From contig NZ_CP017480.1 in the NCBI RefSeq assembly GCF_001887595.1, forward strand, positions 3,004,001-3,068,000: a stretch of 64,000 nucleotides of DNA. The letters run 5' to 3'. This document shows, piece after piece, positions 53,165 to 61,543 of the stretch. Both the position numbers and the translations under genes were made by a program. Every line of letters starts with the position of its first letter. Position 1 is the first letter of the stretch. The notes beneath the pieces are model-generated. The model did not search any database. It saw only the letters and a program-made list of their open reading frames with translations, and was not told where the DNA came from. This DNA is from Luteibacter rhizovicinus DSM 16549. GTDB taxonomy: Bacteria > Pseudomonadota > Gammaproteobacteria > Xanthomonadales > Rhodanobacteraceae.

Positions 53165-54637
53165 TCACAGGCCGGGCGACGGCTGTGTCCTCTCCTGATG
53201 GGTTGGCGTTTGCTGGCTGGCCAACTGGGCCTGCTGCTGTGCCTGTTGCGCCGCCTGCTGCCATTGGACACTGCTTTCGGCAACCGAGGTGCTGGCGGCC
53301 TGTTCCGTGGGCATCTCGGCGACACGCTTCAACGGCGACTCAGGGGCCCCCTGTACCGCATAGATGCGTGACGCATCTTCGCTGAGCACGGCCTTGTCGA
53401 TCCGCTCGAGGCCGTCCTGGCGCGCCTTGACGACCAGGCTGCCGGCAACGTTTTCGCTTACACCGTCCGGGGCGCGGCCGTGGGCGCGGTCGAGCTCATG
53501 GACCGCCTCGCGCGCCTGCTTGAACATGGGATGGTCGGGGTGTGCGGTGTGATCGAGCGACACGCCGGGTTTGTCGTGTTCGAACCACGTGCCGGGATGC
53601 GTGACGGTATTCCAGACGTTATGGGCTTTCGCTTCGACGGCGTGGACCCCTTCGGCGATCTCGTGGCCCGCATGTTGGACGCCCGCTTTGAGATGATCGA
53701 AGCCCTCCTTGACCTCGTGGGCGGCGTATTCGACGCCATGCTCGATGGCGAGAGCGCCTGCGCCTATCGCTTGGGCAGCCTTGTGTTCGACGGCGTCCTT
53801 CAGCTCCCCGACGGCCTTGGGAATCTCCCATGCGGCGGACAGGCCCAAGCGGATGTCGCCGACGTCGTTGCGGTAGCGGTCGATCATGCCTTCGTGGGCG
53901 CGGTAGCGGGCCTGGTCTTCCGCGTCGATGATCGAGTGACCGAGGCGCGGGTTGACCGGCGTGAAGTTGTCGATGGCGTGAGCATCGAAATCGATGGCCT
54001 TTATTGGATTGCGTGGGCTGAGCAAGGTGCTGTCGTCGCGGTAGCCAGCGTGGCTAAGCGTTTCGATGTCCTTTTCGGTCGCGTAGACGCGTACCTCACC
54101 GAAGTGCGGGCTGGCGGCGCTGACCACATCGCCAGCGCGAACGTGGTCGATGACCTGATTGCCTCCCGCTGGAATGCCCTGGTTGAGCCCTGCGGCTCCA
54201 TAAGCATTGAAGGTTTCGCCGTGCAGCCCGTAGCGGGATGCGTTGATCTCCGCGAGCGTTCCGCCCAGCGAATGACCGGTGACGGTCACGTTCAAAGGGG
54301 TTCCGTACGTCTCGGCCTTTTCCTTCGCCGCCGCCAGGACACGCTCGGTGAAGACTTCCGAATCGTGAGTCTGGGCGTTGATACCGGTCAGCACCATGCC
54401 GGCATCCACGCCACCATCCTGAATCGGCTCGCGGCCGAATTCAGTTCCACGATAGGCGATGATCACCTCACCGGTGTCCACGCGTTCATACGCAGTAGCC
54501 TGGAAGCCTGTGACCGGGTCGTTCATGCTGTCGAGAGCTTTGTAGGCGACGCCGCCCAGAATGGTTTGCTTGTCGAACTTGGGGTCGTTGTAGGCGTCTT
54601 GCGAAAGCAGGGCATAGTCGGTCGACTGGAGCGTCAT
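53165..54637 (-). CDS. T4SS antibacterial effector: lipase with XVIPCD-like C-terminus (490 aa)
   Basis: The N-terminal alpha/beta-hydrolase domain (about 1-260) has the class-3 lipase elbow TGHSLGGTLAE with Ser123, a preceding oxyanion segment (IIAYRGTEFG) and a candidate histidine at 234 (RLGHSIID). An amphipathic helical linker (about 268-345) follows. The C-terminal XVIPCD-like domain (367-490) has HPMFKQAREAVHELDRAHGR, then RIDKAVLSEDASRIYAVQG, and a glutamine-rich tail. There is no Sec signal, as expected for a VirD4-recruited substrate. Its target would be membrane phospholipid of a rival cell. It overlaps the immunity gene by 4 nt (ATGA). Confidence 0.9.
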   Translation of the reverse strand: MTLQSTDYALLSQDAYNDPKFDKQTILGGVAYKALDSMNDPVTGFQATAYERVDTGEVIIAYRGTEFGREPIQDGGVDAGMVLTGINAQTHDSEVFTERVLAAAKEKAETYGTPLNVTVTGHSLGGTLAEINASRYGLHGETFNAYGAAGLNQGIPAGGNQVIDHVRAGDVVSAASPHFGEVRVYATEKDIETLSHAGYRDDSTLLSPRNPIKAIDFDAHAIDNFTPVNPRLGHSIIDAEDQARYRAHEGMIDRYRNDVGDIRLGLSAAWEIPKAVGELKDAVEHKAAQAIGAGALAIEHGVEYAAHEVKEGFDHLKAGVQHAGHEIAEGVHAVEAKAHNVWNTVTHPGTWFEHDKPGVSLDHTAHPDHPMFKQAREAVHELDRAHGRAPDGVSENVAGSLVVKARQDGLERIDKAVLSEDASRIYAVQGAPESPLKRVAEMPTEQAASTSVAESSVQWQQAAQQAQQQAQLASQQTPTHQERTQPSPGL

Positions 54638-55230
54638 GGCTTGCGCTCCTCGGCCTTCATGGTGATCGAGAACAAGCTGCCGGCGCCGTGGAACTGCGTA
54701 CGATCGGCGATACCGGTGTCGACGCGATTCGCCTGCGCCTTGGCGTAGGAGGCCTCGGCGAAGTAACGCGGTACTGCGTTCCCAGCGAGCAGGTCGTCAT
54801 GGAAGAGCGACGCGCTGAACGTCACGGTGGCGTGGTCGAGCTCGATACCCGCCGCCATGAGAGCCCAGTGGCAGGTGCCCTTGCCGAAATAATCTTCGTC
54901 CTGAAGCAGGTCGAGATAAACCGTGGCGCGATACACGTTGCCGTGGTCATGATGAAACTCGAGCTCGGCGCGCTTTTCGGGAACGATGCGAGCGCCCATG
55001 ACGGGTGTCGGCGGAACGCATAGCTCGTTGGTGACGCGATAATCGACGATGCCGTGGATGCGGTCGAATGGGCCCGGTGCCCCGTCAATCGTCGCGGTGA
55101 TCTCGTACCGCATCTTCGGGTTCGGATTCTGCTTGATGTCAGGTTGGGTCATGGTCGCGCCGTAGGCAGTGAAGGGAAGAGAGAGTGCCGCGATGGCGGC
55201 GGTGGTACGAAGGGAGATCATGGGTGGCAT
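54634..55230 (-). CDS. periplasmic immunity protein candidate for the lipase effector (198 aa)
   Basis: An N-terminal export signal (ISLRTTAAIAALSLPFTAYG) precedes a mature domain with PDIKQNPNPKMRYEITATID, CVPPTPVMGA, YLDLLQDEDYFGKGTCHWAL and GNAVPRYFAEASY. The two cysteines of the mature domain are conserved in the paralogue at 50800-51372. The 4-nt overlap with the lipase gene and its export fit an immunity protein that neutralises the toxin in the periplasm. The ATG at 55230 has AGGAG only three bases upstream; the ATG at 55221 is an alternative. Inhibition of the lipase is inferred from context. Confidence 0.75.
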   Translation of the reverse strand: MPPMISLRTTAAIAALSLPFTAYGATMTQPDIKQNPNPKMRYEITATIDGAPGPFDRIHGIVDYRVTNELCVPPTPVMGARIVPEKRAELEFHHDHGNVYRATVYLDLLQDEDYFGKGTCHWALMAAGIELDHATVTFSASLFHDDLLAGNAVPRYFAEASYAKAQANRVDTGIADRTQFHGAGSLFSITMKAEERKP

Positions 55231-55292
55231 GTGCTCCTGGTGGCTCTAAAAGTGAAATGGCGCTGCGTATGTTTCATGGCTCGGCCGAGGCC

Positions 55293-55895
55293 TTACGCTC
55301 CTGTGTCTTCAGGATTCAGGCCCATCGAATATTCCTCGATGTCCTTGCCGTCGATCCACCCGGTCGCACAGTCGCCAGCGTAGTGGCCATCAGGCTTCAG
55401 TGTGCAGGCTGTCCCGCTGGGTGGCCGCTTCCAATCGATGGGCGTATCGGCGCCCTTGCAGCTGTCGTTTCCCTTGCATGCCTTAACGGTTTTCGTCGGT
55501 ACGACCTTGACCAGCGCGCGGACCAACGTGCCTTCCTTTCGCTGCGTCGCCTGGATGCAGAGCAGCTGATGCTGGCCCACGTGGGCGATGGGCTTTGACG
55601 AGCCGGGCTTGTAGCCGTCTTCGAGCTTGACACCTTTGGGGCCGGCAACGCCGCCGAAGGCCATATTCGAGGTGCAGTCGTCGTTGACGTCCACGGCATC
55701 GCCGTCGATGGTGCAGGCGGCGTTGCCATACGTGTCCTTGGCACAGACGACCTTCGAACCCGGCGATGACGTCTGGAGCAGGGACTGGAGGGCGCCTGCG
55801 TCCGGCTTCTTCGCAGCGAAGACCGAGGGCGTGGCGAATAGCAGGGCGATACACATGTAAGGCAGCAAGACCGGACGGCGCGATGGGGGAGTCAT
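55293..55895 (-). CDS. secreted immunity candidate for the NlpC/P60-type effector (200 aa)
   Basis: I chose the ATG at 55895 because it gives a normal signal peptide (RRPVLLPYMCIALLFATPSV, then FA). An ATG at 55940 overlaps the effector stop (TGATG) and would allow coupling. The mature domain is rich in cysteines (KVVCAKDTYGNAACTIDG, NDDCTSNM, QLLCIQATQR, KACKGNDSCKG, GTACTLKP, GDCATGW), so several disulfides are likely. It is placed directly after the peptidoglycan-hydrolase effector, as immunity genes usually are in these clusters. I do not recognise its family. Confidence 0.65.
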   Translation of the reverse strand: MTPPSRRPVLLPYMCIALLFATPSVFAAKKPDAGALQSLLQTSSPGSKVVCAKDTYGNAACTIDGDAVDVNDDCTSNMAFGGVAGPKGVKLEDGYKPGSSKPIAHVGQHQLLCIQATQRKEGTLVRALVKVVPTKTVKACKGNDSCKGADTPIDWKRPPSGTACTLKPDGHYAGDCATGWIDGKDIEEYSMGLNPEDTGA

Positions 55896-55939
55896 GGCGT
55901 GGGGCATCCTGGATTCCAAAGACAAAGTCGGGGCGGGCA

Positions 55940-57241
55940 TCAGGCGTTCTGGCTCGGGGCAAGGGGTTGCGGCGCCTGTGTCGGTGCGCCCACAGCCTGT
56001 TGCTGCGTCTGTTGCGCGGCTACCTGCAACGACTGGCGGCCGCTCTCCTCCAGAGAGGTGTTGGCGGCTTCCTGCGTCGACGCTTCGGCGACCTTCTTGA
56101 AAGGTGAGTTGAGCTCGCCTTGCACGGCGTAGATTTTGCTGGCGTCGTCGTTGAGGACGGCGTGGTCGACTCGCGTCATGCCCTGGTCGATCGCCTTGGT
56201 AGTGAGCACGCCGGCGATCTGGTCGCTCTGCAGGTCGGGCGTGCGTTGGTGCTGTGCGTCGAGGCGGTGCACGGCGTCGCGGCTCTGGTGGTACAGAGCC
56301 TGGTGGGGGTGACCCGCGGCGTCGAGTCGTGGCGCCGCAGCGCGGAGGGCCTCCTTTGTCTCCGGGCCCGCCACACCGTCGGCATGCAGGCCATGGGCGC
56401 GTTGGAAGCGTTCAACGGCTGCCTTGGTATGCCCGCCGAAGTCACCGTCAGGCTGGAGCGCATGGCCGTGTTCGTCCTTGTAGCCGAGACGCTGCAGGGT
56501 GGCCTGCAGATCGCGCACCTGATCGCCCTTGTCACCGTGGCGTAGCGGGGCCTCATGGGCGACCCCGCTCTGTGCCGACGTGGTGTGGCCAGGAGGTGCG
56601 GGTGGCTGTGGCGTGGCGTGCGTCGCCGGGCCATGCGGCGCGGAGGGCGTAGAAGCCGTCGGGCCACCTTGCGAGTTGCCATGCAACGGCTCACGGACAC
56701 GAAACTCGGGCTTCGCACGGAGCGCGCCGACGATTTCCATATTCTTGCCGTCCCAGTAACCACCGGGCGTGACGTTCACTTCGGCCGGCCCGGAGCCGAC
56801 TTGCGAGCCGATGAAGTGGATATGCCCCTCGGCGTCGTAGCCCTTGAAGATAGCGACGTGCTGGCCGGAGCCATGCTTGTCGCGGAACATCAGGACGTCG
56901 CCCGGCTGCAGCGAACCGTTCTTCTGGTGCGCGTCGCCTGCGGAGATCACGTCGAAATGGTTGCGCGCGTAACGCGTCGGGGTGTTGCCTTCGAACAGGT
57001 CGTGCGTACCGAACGGCGTGGCGGGGACGCCGTAGCCGGCGTCGTGCATACCGCGCCAGACGAAGGACGAGCAATCGACGCCGAGGCGGCCGTCGTGATC
57101 GTTGTCCTGCTCGGTGCGACTACTGTCGGTGTGGCCATCGCCGCCGTGGTTGCGCAGCGACATGTCCGGCCGGCCGTATTCGTACTGGCGGCCCGACTTG
57201 AGGAAGTGTTCGTTGGCTTCATTAAAGATGTCGCGGCTCAT
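55940..57241 (-). CDS. T4SS antibacterial effector: NlpC/P60-like hydrolase with PG-binding and XVIPCD-like domains (433 aa)
   Basis: The ATG at 57241 follows GGAG by seven bases. The N-terminal hydrolase (1-180) has Cys57 in GVDCSSFVWRGM and His128 in GSGQHVAIFKGY, the catalytic pair of the NlpC/P60 and CHAP-like fold. A proline/histidine linker leads to a peptidoglycan-binding domain (234-300: GDKGDQVRDLQATLQRLGY, PDGDFGGHTKAAVERFQ and GVAGPETKEAL). The C-terminal XVIPCD-like domain (311-433) has HPHQALYHQSRDAVHRLDAQ and RVDHAVLNDDASKIYAVQG. No signal peptide. It should cleave peptide stems of a rival's wall. The adjacent gene at 55293 is its likely protector. Confidence 0.88.
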   Translation of the reverse strand: MSRDIFNEANEHFLKSGRQYEYGRPDMSLRNHGGDGHTDSSRTEQDNDHDGRLGVDCSSFVWRGMHDAGYGVPATPFGTHDLFEGNTPTRYARNHFDVISAGDAHQKNGSLQPGDVLMFRDKHGSGQHVAIFKGYDAEGHIHFIGSQVGSGPAEVNVTPGGYWDGKNMEIVGALRAKPEFRVREPLHGNSQGGPTASTPSAPHGPATHATPQPPAPPGHTTSAQSGVAHEAPLRHGDKGDQVRDLQATLQRLGYKDEHGHALQPDGDFGGHTKAAVERFQRAHGLHADGVAGPETKEALRAAAPRLDAAGHPHQALYHQSRDAVHRLDAQHQRTPDLQSDQIAGVLTTKAIDQGMTRVDHAVLNDDASKIYAVQGELNSPFKKVAEASTQEAANTSLEESGRQSLQVAAQQTQQQAVGAPTQAPQPLAPSQNA

Positions 57242-57307
57242 GCGGTTTCTCCGTCATGGAGCGCCTGGCGGCGCGGCTTTAGGCAGGAAGACGTGGCGTG
57301 CATGGGT

Positions 57308-58582
57308 TCAACGGCCATGGGTCGGTCCCTCGATCGTGGGTGAGGGCGGTATGGCCGGCGTCGGTTGCGTCAGCTTGGCAATCTCGGCGCCGCTCTGTTC
57401 GATCGGCGTATTGACAGCCTTTGCTGTGTCGACATCAGCCGTTCTTTTGTTAGGTGAGTTGAGGTCACCCTGCACGGCGTAAGCACGACTGCCGTCATCG
57501 CTCAACAAAACGTGATCGATCTTAGACAGGCCCTGACGTTTCGCTTCAGCGGTCAGCGCGCCCGCAAGCTGGTCGCTCTGCTTGTCTGGCGTACGGCCAT
57601 ATTTTGCATCCAGTGCATGCACGGCATTACGCGCCTGTTCGTACATCGCGTGCGCCGGATGCATGGGGCTGTCCGGCCGCCCGGACTGCGCGGCGCGCTG
57701 AACGGCGTCCTGATGCTTTGCCTGGGCGAGGGCTTCCATGGTGCGGGGCCCGGCGACGCCGTCTGCGGCAAGGTGATGATCGCGCTGAAACGCCTCTAAC
57801 GCGGCTCGCGTACCGGGGCCGAACATGCCGTCGGTGTGGAGTTCACCGTCCTGCCCGTTGGTATAGCCCAGCCGGGCCAGACTTCCCTGGAGCAGGCGGA
57901 CATCCTCGCCACTGGCGCCCTCCTTGAGGGGCGAGGCCTTGTTGGTTCCGTGCGCTGGCAGGGCAGGCCGTGGATTCCCCACGTTGCCCTCGGCGAGCCG
58001 ATGCATCACGTCGGGCGTGAGGCGGTGCTGCCATTCGTCGAACCGGTGCTCACGGTCTTCCAGACCGTTGTACTTGCCGTTGACGGCCTTGGTCGCCGCG
58101 CGAACATCGTCCCTGGCATTCTCGGGCACGCGGTTCTCCCAATACCAGACCGCGATGCGGGAGGCATTCTGAGGATCGGCGGCGAGTTCGGGGTGCTTGA
58201 GCAGATCGAGGTCCAGCGCTTCGCCGGCGGCGCGGTAGTTGTCCTTGCCGGTGAGCTGGATATAACCGCGGCCGTGATACTTCCAGCCGTCGCCTGGCTC
58301 GTCGTTACCGTTTCGACCGCCGTACATCAGCTCGGCCAAATGCTCGGGCTTGCCCATCAGGGCTTCCTTGCGCGCGGCCTCCAGAACCTCCGGGCCTTCG
58401 CGCCAGGCGGATTGCACCGGAATCTGGGAGATGTTTCGCGTATAGCGAAAGCTCTCCTCGAGCCGGTTGAGCCCGTTGGATTCATGAGTGACCTGGGCCA
58501 TGAAGTTGGCCAGCTCCCTCGGGTTGGTGATGCCCGCCGCGGTCGCGTCGGTCAGCACCTGAGTTTCGCGATCAATCGCCAT
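57308..58582 (-). CDS. T4SS antibacterial effector: GH19 muramidase-like with PG-binding and XVIPCD-like domains (424 aa)
   Basis: I start at the ATG at 58582 (AGGAG six bases upstream); the frame to 58618 adds twelve residues without a ribosome site. The GH19-type domain (1-190) has VTHESNGLNRLEESFRYTRN with Glu34 and Glu42/43, and YHGRGYIQLTGKDNYRAAGE. The peptidoglycan-binding domain (219-287) has GASGEDVRLLQGSLARLGY and GVAGPRTMEAL. The XVIPCD-like domain (306-424) ends in SKIDHVLLSDDGSRAYAVQG and a proline tail. This is the layout of the Xanthomonas citri effector XAC2609. It should degrade peptidoglycan. The XAC2610-like neighbour at 58673 is the matching immunity gene. Confidence 0.92.
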   Translation of the reverse strand: MAIDRETQVLTDATAAGITNPRELANFMAQVTHESNGLNRLEESFRYTRNISQIPVQSAWREGPEVLEAARKEALMGKPEHLAELMYGGRNGNDEPGDGWKYHGRGYIQLTGKDNYRAAGEALDLDLLKHPELAADPQNASRIAVWYWENRVPENARDDVRAATKAVNGKYNGLEDREHRFDEWQHRLTPDVMHRLAEGNVGNPRPALPAHGTNKASPLKEGASGEDVRLLQGSLARLGYTNGQDGELHTDGMFGPGTRAALEAFQRDHHLAADGVAGPRTMEALAQAKHQDAVQRAAQSGRPDSPMHPAHAMYEQARNAVHALDAKYGRTPDKQSDQLAGALTAEAKRQGLSKIDHVLLSDDGSRAYAVQGDLNSPNKRTADVDTAKAVNTPIEQSGAEIAKLTQPTPAIPPSPTIEGPTHGR

Positions 58583-58672
58583 TTGCAGCTCCTGTTTGAC
58601 TTGCGGTAGGCGCTGCATCCTGCATGCCGTCGCCCGATTCCCGGTGGGCGAATGAATCGATTCAACGGTGCG

Positions 58673-59317
58673 TTAAGGCAAGGTCACCTCGGGGAGGTGA
58701 GACGGATCGAAATCAGTGAATGAGATCGTTCCGAGCTCTTGGGTAGTCAGGTCGATGTGTTTCTCTTTCTCCGTTTCTGTATCAAATACCTTTCGCGTTA
58801 CCGACGAGACAAACCAGTCCCGCTTGGTAGCCTGATATGTGAAAGAGTATTCGTCGGACCAGCGCTCCCGGCTGCCGCCTCCGACGACGACGGTGAACTG
58901 GCCTTTCCCAACGCGGGAATAGGCATAAGGATCGCCAGCGGCTCCTCCGCAACGAGAGCAAGGCACGAGCCGACCATTCTCCGAAACACGCTTGAACTGA
59001 CCCGTGGGATCTCTTAGCAGGAGAACGACAAGCCGGAATGGCTCCTGGCCCGGCTCCCCATTCACTGTCGGTGGCGGATCCAGCACAAGCAGCGCGCCGC
59101 CCTGACCGTCGCCGGTCAAATCGCCTTTGACAGACTCGAGGAGCTTTGCGCCATGAGTCGCGAACGCTGTCAGCTCGTCCATCGCGTTACCTTTGGTCGG
59201 CGTCACAGGTGCTGGGGCAAGATGAGGCGTTGCATAAGGGTTGGACGTCTGCGCGCCGGCCGAAGCGATCCAGAGGCCGGCGAGAAGAAGCGAGTAGGGC
59301 TTTCTACGTGTAGTCAT
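58673..59317 (-). CDS. XAC2610-like immunity protein for the GH19 effector (214 aa)
   Basis: A signal peptide (PYSLLLAGLWIASAGAQ) is followed by a calcium-binding-like motif (VKGDLTGDGQGGALLVLD) and a strand-rich domain (FRLVVLLLRDPTGQFKRVSE, CSRCGGAAGDPYAYSRVGKG, QFTVVVGGGSRERWSDEYSF). The D-x-T-G-D-G pattern and strand order match the XAC2610 type of periplasmic lysozyme-inhibitor immunity protein, which partners XAC2609-like effectors. The position, upstream of the GH19 effector gene on the same strand, supports it. No lipobox is visible. Confidence 0.8.
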   Translation of the reverse strand: MTTRRKPYSLLLAGLWIASAGAQTSNPYATPHLAPAPVTPTKGNAMDELTAFATHGAKLLESVKGDLTGDGQGGALLVLDPPPTVNGEPGQEPFRLVVLLLRDPTGQFKRVSENGRLVPCSRCGGAAGDPYAYSRVGKGQFTVVVGGGSRERWSDEYSFTYQATKRDWFVSSVTRKVFDTETEKEKHIDLTTQELGTISFTDFDPSHLPEVTLP

Positions 59318-59363
59318 GGATTGGTCGCTTACTCATGCTGCCGGCGATTCGCGCTCATGGTGC

Positions 59364-59684
59364 TTAATGTGGGGCTGGAGCTTCCTGGCCGGTGCCCGGG
59401 CCCATCCATATGCCTTGACCCACACCTGGACAGATTGCGTACCACTCTTCCAGGGAAAGGTAGTCGTCCTGCGTCCATGGTCGCCCATAGGGAGCATTCG
59501 GCGGATCGCACGTGGGATCCGTCCAGACTGTTCCGGCAGCGGCGGAGATCGGCATCCAGCAGCGCAGCGGATTGATCTGACCGTAGGTGCAGAAGACGAA
59601 GGGATCACCTGCGCGATAGGTGAGAAGTTGGGCACTCGCGGAACTGCTGAACAGCGCGAGAGCGAAGAAAATCCACTTTTTCAT
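59364..59684 (-). CDS. small secreted cysteine-containing protein (106 aa)
   Basis: The signal peptide (MKKWIFFALALFSSSASAQ) precedes a mature part of about 87 residues with cysteines at VFCTYGQ, RCWMP, PTCDPP and AICPGVG. Aromatic and proline residues are frequent (YGRPWTQDDYLSLEEWYAIC). It lies between the immunity genes and the DUF4189 cluster and is small enough to be another inhibitor or a secretion-channel accessory. I do not recognise it. Confidence 0.6.
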   Translation of the reverse strand: MKKWIFFALALFSSSASAQLLTYRAGDPFVFCTYGQINPLRCWMPISAAAGTVWTDPTCDPPNAPYGRPWTQDDYLSLEEWYAICPGVGQGIWMGPGTGQEAPAPH

Positions 59685-59815
59685 TCCAGTTCCATAGGTC
59701 CTTTGCTCGTCAACGAGCTAGCGCGGCGGGATATTTAACTGACTTGGTCTCATTTTCAGAAGGCGCAGGCACTACTTATTCAGCTGGCTATCCGTTCGAA
59801 TCAGCAACGCGTTAA

Positions 59816-60322
59816 TCATAGCGGCACCTCAATAGGCAGGCTGCACGACGAGTAATAGACATGACAGTTCGTATCTTCCTCCTTGCACTTGTCCATAGCG
59901 CTCTTCTCAGCGTGTTCTAGATTGTCAGCCCCCTTCGAGTTCATCAGCTTGTCGCCGAACACCAAGGCAATGCAGCCATTGCTGTAGGCGATCTCTGTCT
60001 GGCAGTTGACGCCACCCTTCTTCTTGCAATCCGCCAAGGCAGCACTGACTGATCCTTCGGGAGTGTCAAGGTCAGACGAGGTTCCCAAAATCCCCTTCGA
60101 AGTGTCCGTAGCGATTGCTTGCCATTGCGAGCGCCACCCTGAAGGTACGTGAATCGGCTGCGATGTTTGACCGGCAGCGCTTCCGTCAGGTACAGGTACA
60201 CATGTCTGCCAACCCTGTCCTTGCTGAGGGTATTGTCCTGGGGGACAGCCGCCCTCAGCGTGCGTTGGGGTAGAGAGTACGAGGAGCAGCAAAGTTAGCA
60301 GTCTGAGGATGTTTCGCGCCAT
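59816..60322 (-). CDS. DUF4189-like periplasmic protein, copy 1 (168 aa)
   Basis: Signal peptide (LRLLTLLLLVLSTPTHA), then a cysteine turn EGGCPPGQYPQQGQGWQTCV, then the DUF4189-like domain: SGWRSQWQAIATDTSKGILG, ALADCKKKGGVNCQTEIAYS, NGCIALVFGDK. It closes CHVYYSSCSLPIEVPL. It is the furthest downstream of four tandem paralogues behind virB6. Members of this family are exported, disulfide-rich and common beside Xanthomonadales T4SS genes. Their function is unknown; a role in the channel periplasm or in immunity is inferred from position only. Confidence 0.85.
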   Translation of the reverse strand: MARNILRLLTLLLLVLSTPTHAEGGCPPGQYPQQGQGWQTCVPVPDGSAAGQTSQPIHVPSGWRSQWQAIATDTSKGILGTSSDLDTPEGSVSAALADCKKKGGVNCQTEIAYSNGCIALVFGDKLMNSKGADNLEHAEKSAMDKCKEEDTNCHVYYSSCSLPIEVPL

Positions 60323-60348
60323 GAACTACGTCCTTGTTTCGGTATCGT

Positions 60349-60870
60349 TTACTTTGGAACTTCGATGGGAATGCTGCAGCCAGAATAGAACACCCAACAA
60401 CCCGAAATGCCGTCGTTGTCGCATTTCGACATTCCGGCGGCGATCGCCGCTTCTTCGTTGTTCGCGTCCGACGGAACGGCAGCCGCACCTGGTCGTCCGA
60501 TTACGGCCATACACTGGTTTGCGTATACATGGCTGAGTTTGCAACTGGCACCGCCGCGCGAACTGCATTCGTCCATTGCAGCGGCAATCGCCGACGACTC
60601 GCTAGGTCTCTCAGCGGAAATTCCAATCTGGTCCTTTCCACCAGATGCGATCGCTCCCCACATCGGAGACCACGTGGATGGTATGTGTGTGATCGCTTTG
60701 CTTACTGATCCGTCGCTATTGGCACCAGGAACGGGGACGCAGGCCTGCCAACCCCGGCCGCTTTGGGGATATTGGCCAAGGGGGCAGCCACCCTCTGCTT
60801 GCGTAGCTCCTGGAAACCCAATGGCTACCAAGGTAAGCAGCAGTAAGAATCGCTTCGTCACTAGCCACAT
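60349..60870 (-). CDS. DUF4189-like periplasmic protein, copy 2 (173 aa)
   Basis: This is the most diverged of the four copies. The N-terminal cysteine turn is EGGCPLGQYPQSGRGWQACV, the domain start is STWSPMWGAIASGGKDQIGI, and the core is AMDECSSRGGASCKLSHVYA followed by NQCMAVIGRPGAAAV. It keeps the closing CDNDGISGCWVFYSGCSIPI and the export signal. Loss of the TDTSKG motif suggests changed specificity rather than decay. The frame is intact. Confidence 0.85.
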   Translation of the reverse strand: MWLVTKRFLLLLTLVAIGFPGATQAEGGCPLGQYPQSGRGWQACVPVPGANSDGSVSKAITHIPSTWSPMWGAIASGGKDQIGISAERPSESSAIAAAMDECSSRGGASCKLSHVYANQCMAVIGRPGAAAVPSDANNEEAAIAAGMSKCDNDGISGCWVFYSGCSIPIEVPK

Positions 60871-60913
60871 ACTTGTCGACAGTCTCTGCTATCGGCGTTG
60901 ATTCTTCTTTGTT

Positions 60914-61417
60914 TCATTCTGGAACTTCAATCGGCAGGCTGCATGCCTCGTAGTAGACGTGGCAGCCCGTGTCATTCGACTGGCACTGAGACATTGCGAG
61001 ATTTCTGGCTTCGTCCTTTGATGGGGAAGCGCGCACGTTCAATCGCGTATCGCCAACTACCATAGCGACGCAGCCGTTTGCGTAAGAAATCTCAATTCGG
61101 CAGTTCAATCCTCCCTTCACTCTGCAGTCCGAAAGCGCAGCAGATTCTGCGACTGGCCCGGTTAGCTTGTCTAACGCAGTGCCCAGCGCGCCCTTCGACG
61201 TGTCCGTTGCAATTGCCTGCCATTGCGATAACCACTTGGAAGGTACATGTGGCACTTCCGCTAGTCTGCCGCCGCTGCCGGGAGCCGGAATGGGGACGCA
61301 TGTCTGCCAGCCTTGTCCTTGCTGTGGATACCGCCCCGGCGGGCAGCCTCCTTCGGACCGTGCTGGGATTGCCCAGCAGACACAAAGGAAAGCGACTAGG
61401 GCGGCGTATTGCCTCAC
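60914..61417 (-). CDS. DUF4189-like periplasmic protein, copy 3 (167 aa)
   Basis: Signal peptide (YAALVAFLCVCWAIPARS), then EGGCPPGRYPQQGQGWQTCV, SKWLSQWQAIATDTSKGALG, ALSDCRVKGGLNCRIEISYA, NGCVAMVVGDTRLNVRA and CHVYYEACSLPIEVPE. Closest in pattern to copies 1 and 4. It is spaced 126 nt after copy 4 and 43 nt before copy 2, so all are probably on one transcript. Confidence 0.86.
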   Translation of the reverse strand: MRQYAALVAFLCVCWAIPARSEGGCPPGRYPQQGQGWQTCVPIPAPGSGGRLAEVPHVPSKWLSQWQAIATDTSKGALGTALDKLTGPVAESAALSDCRVKGGLNCRIEISYANGCVAMVVGDTRLNVRASPSKDEARNLAMSQCQSNDTGCHVYYEACSLPIEVPE

Positions 61418-61543
61418 TGCGTGTACCCAAGCACTTTCCGCATAAGGATAACCTCGTTATATGTCATGGCTCAGGCAGTGGATTCCTATCCGTTTCGGCT
61501 CCCGAAAAAGTCACAAGGTTACTAGTTGCCTCTTGCGTAGGGA

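Noticed and set aside
53480..54748. 422-codon plus-strand frame opposite the lipase effector
   Set aside because: The minus strand carries the lipase motif and the conserved C-terminal domain. The plus frame is a codon-bias shadow.
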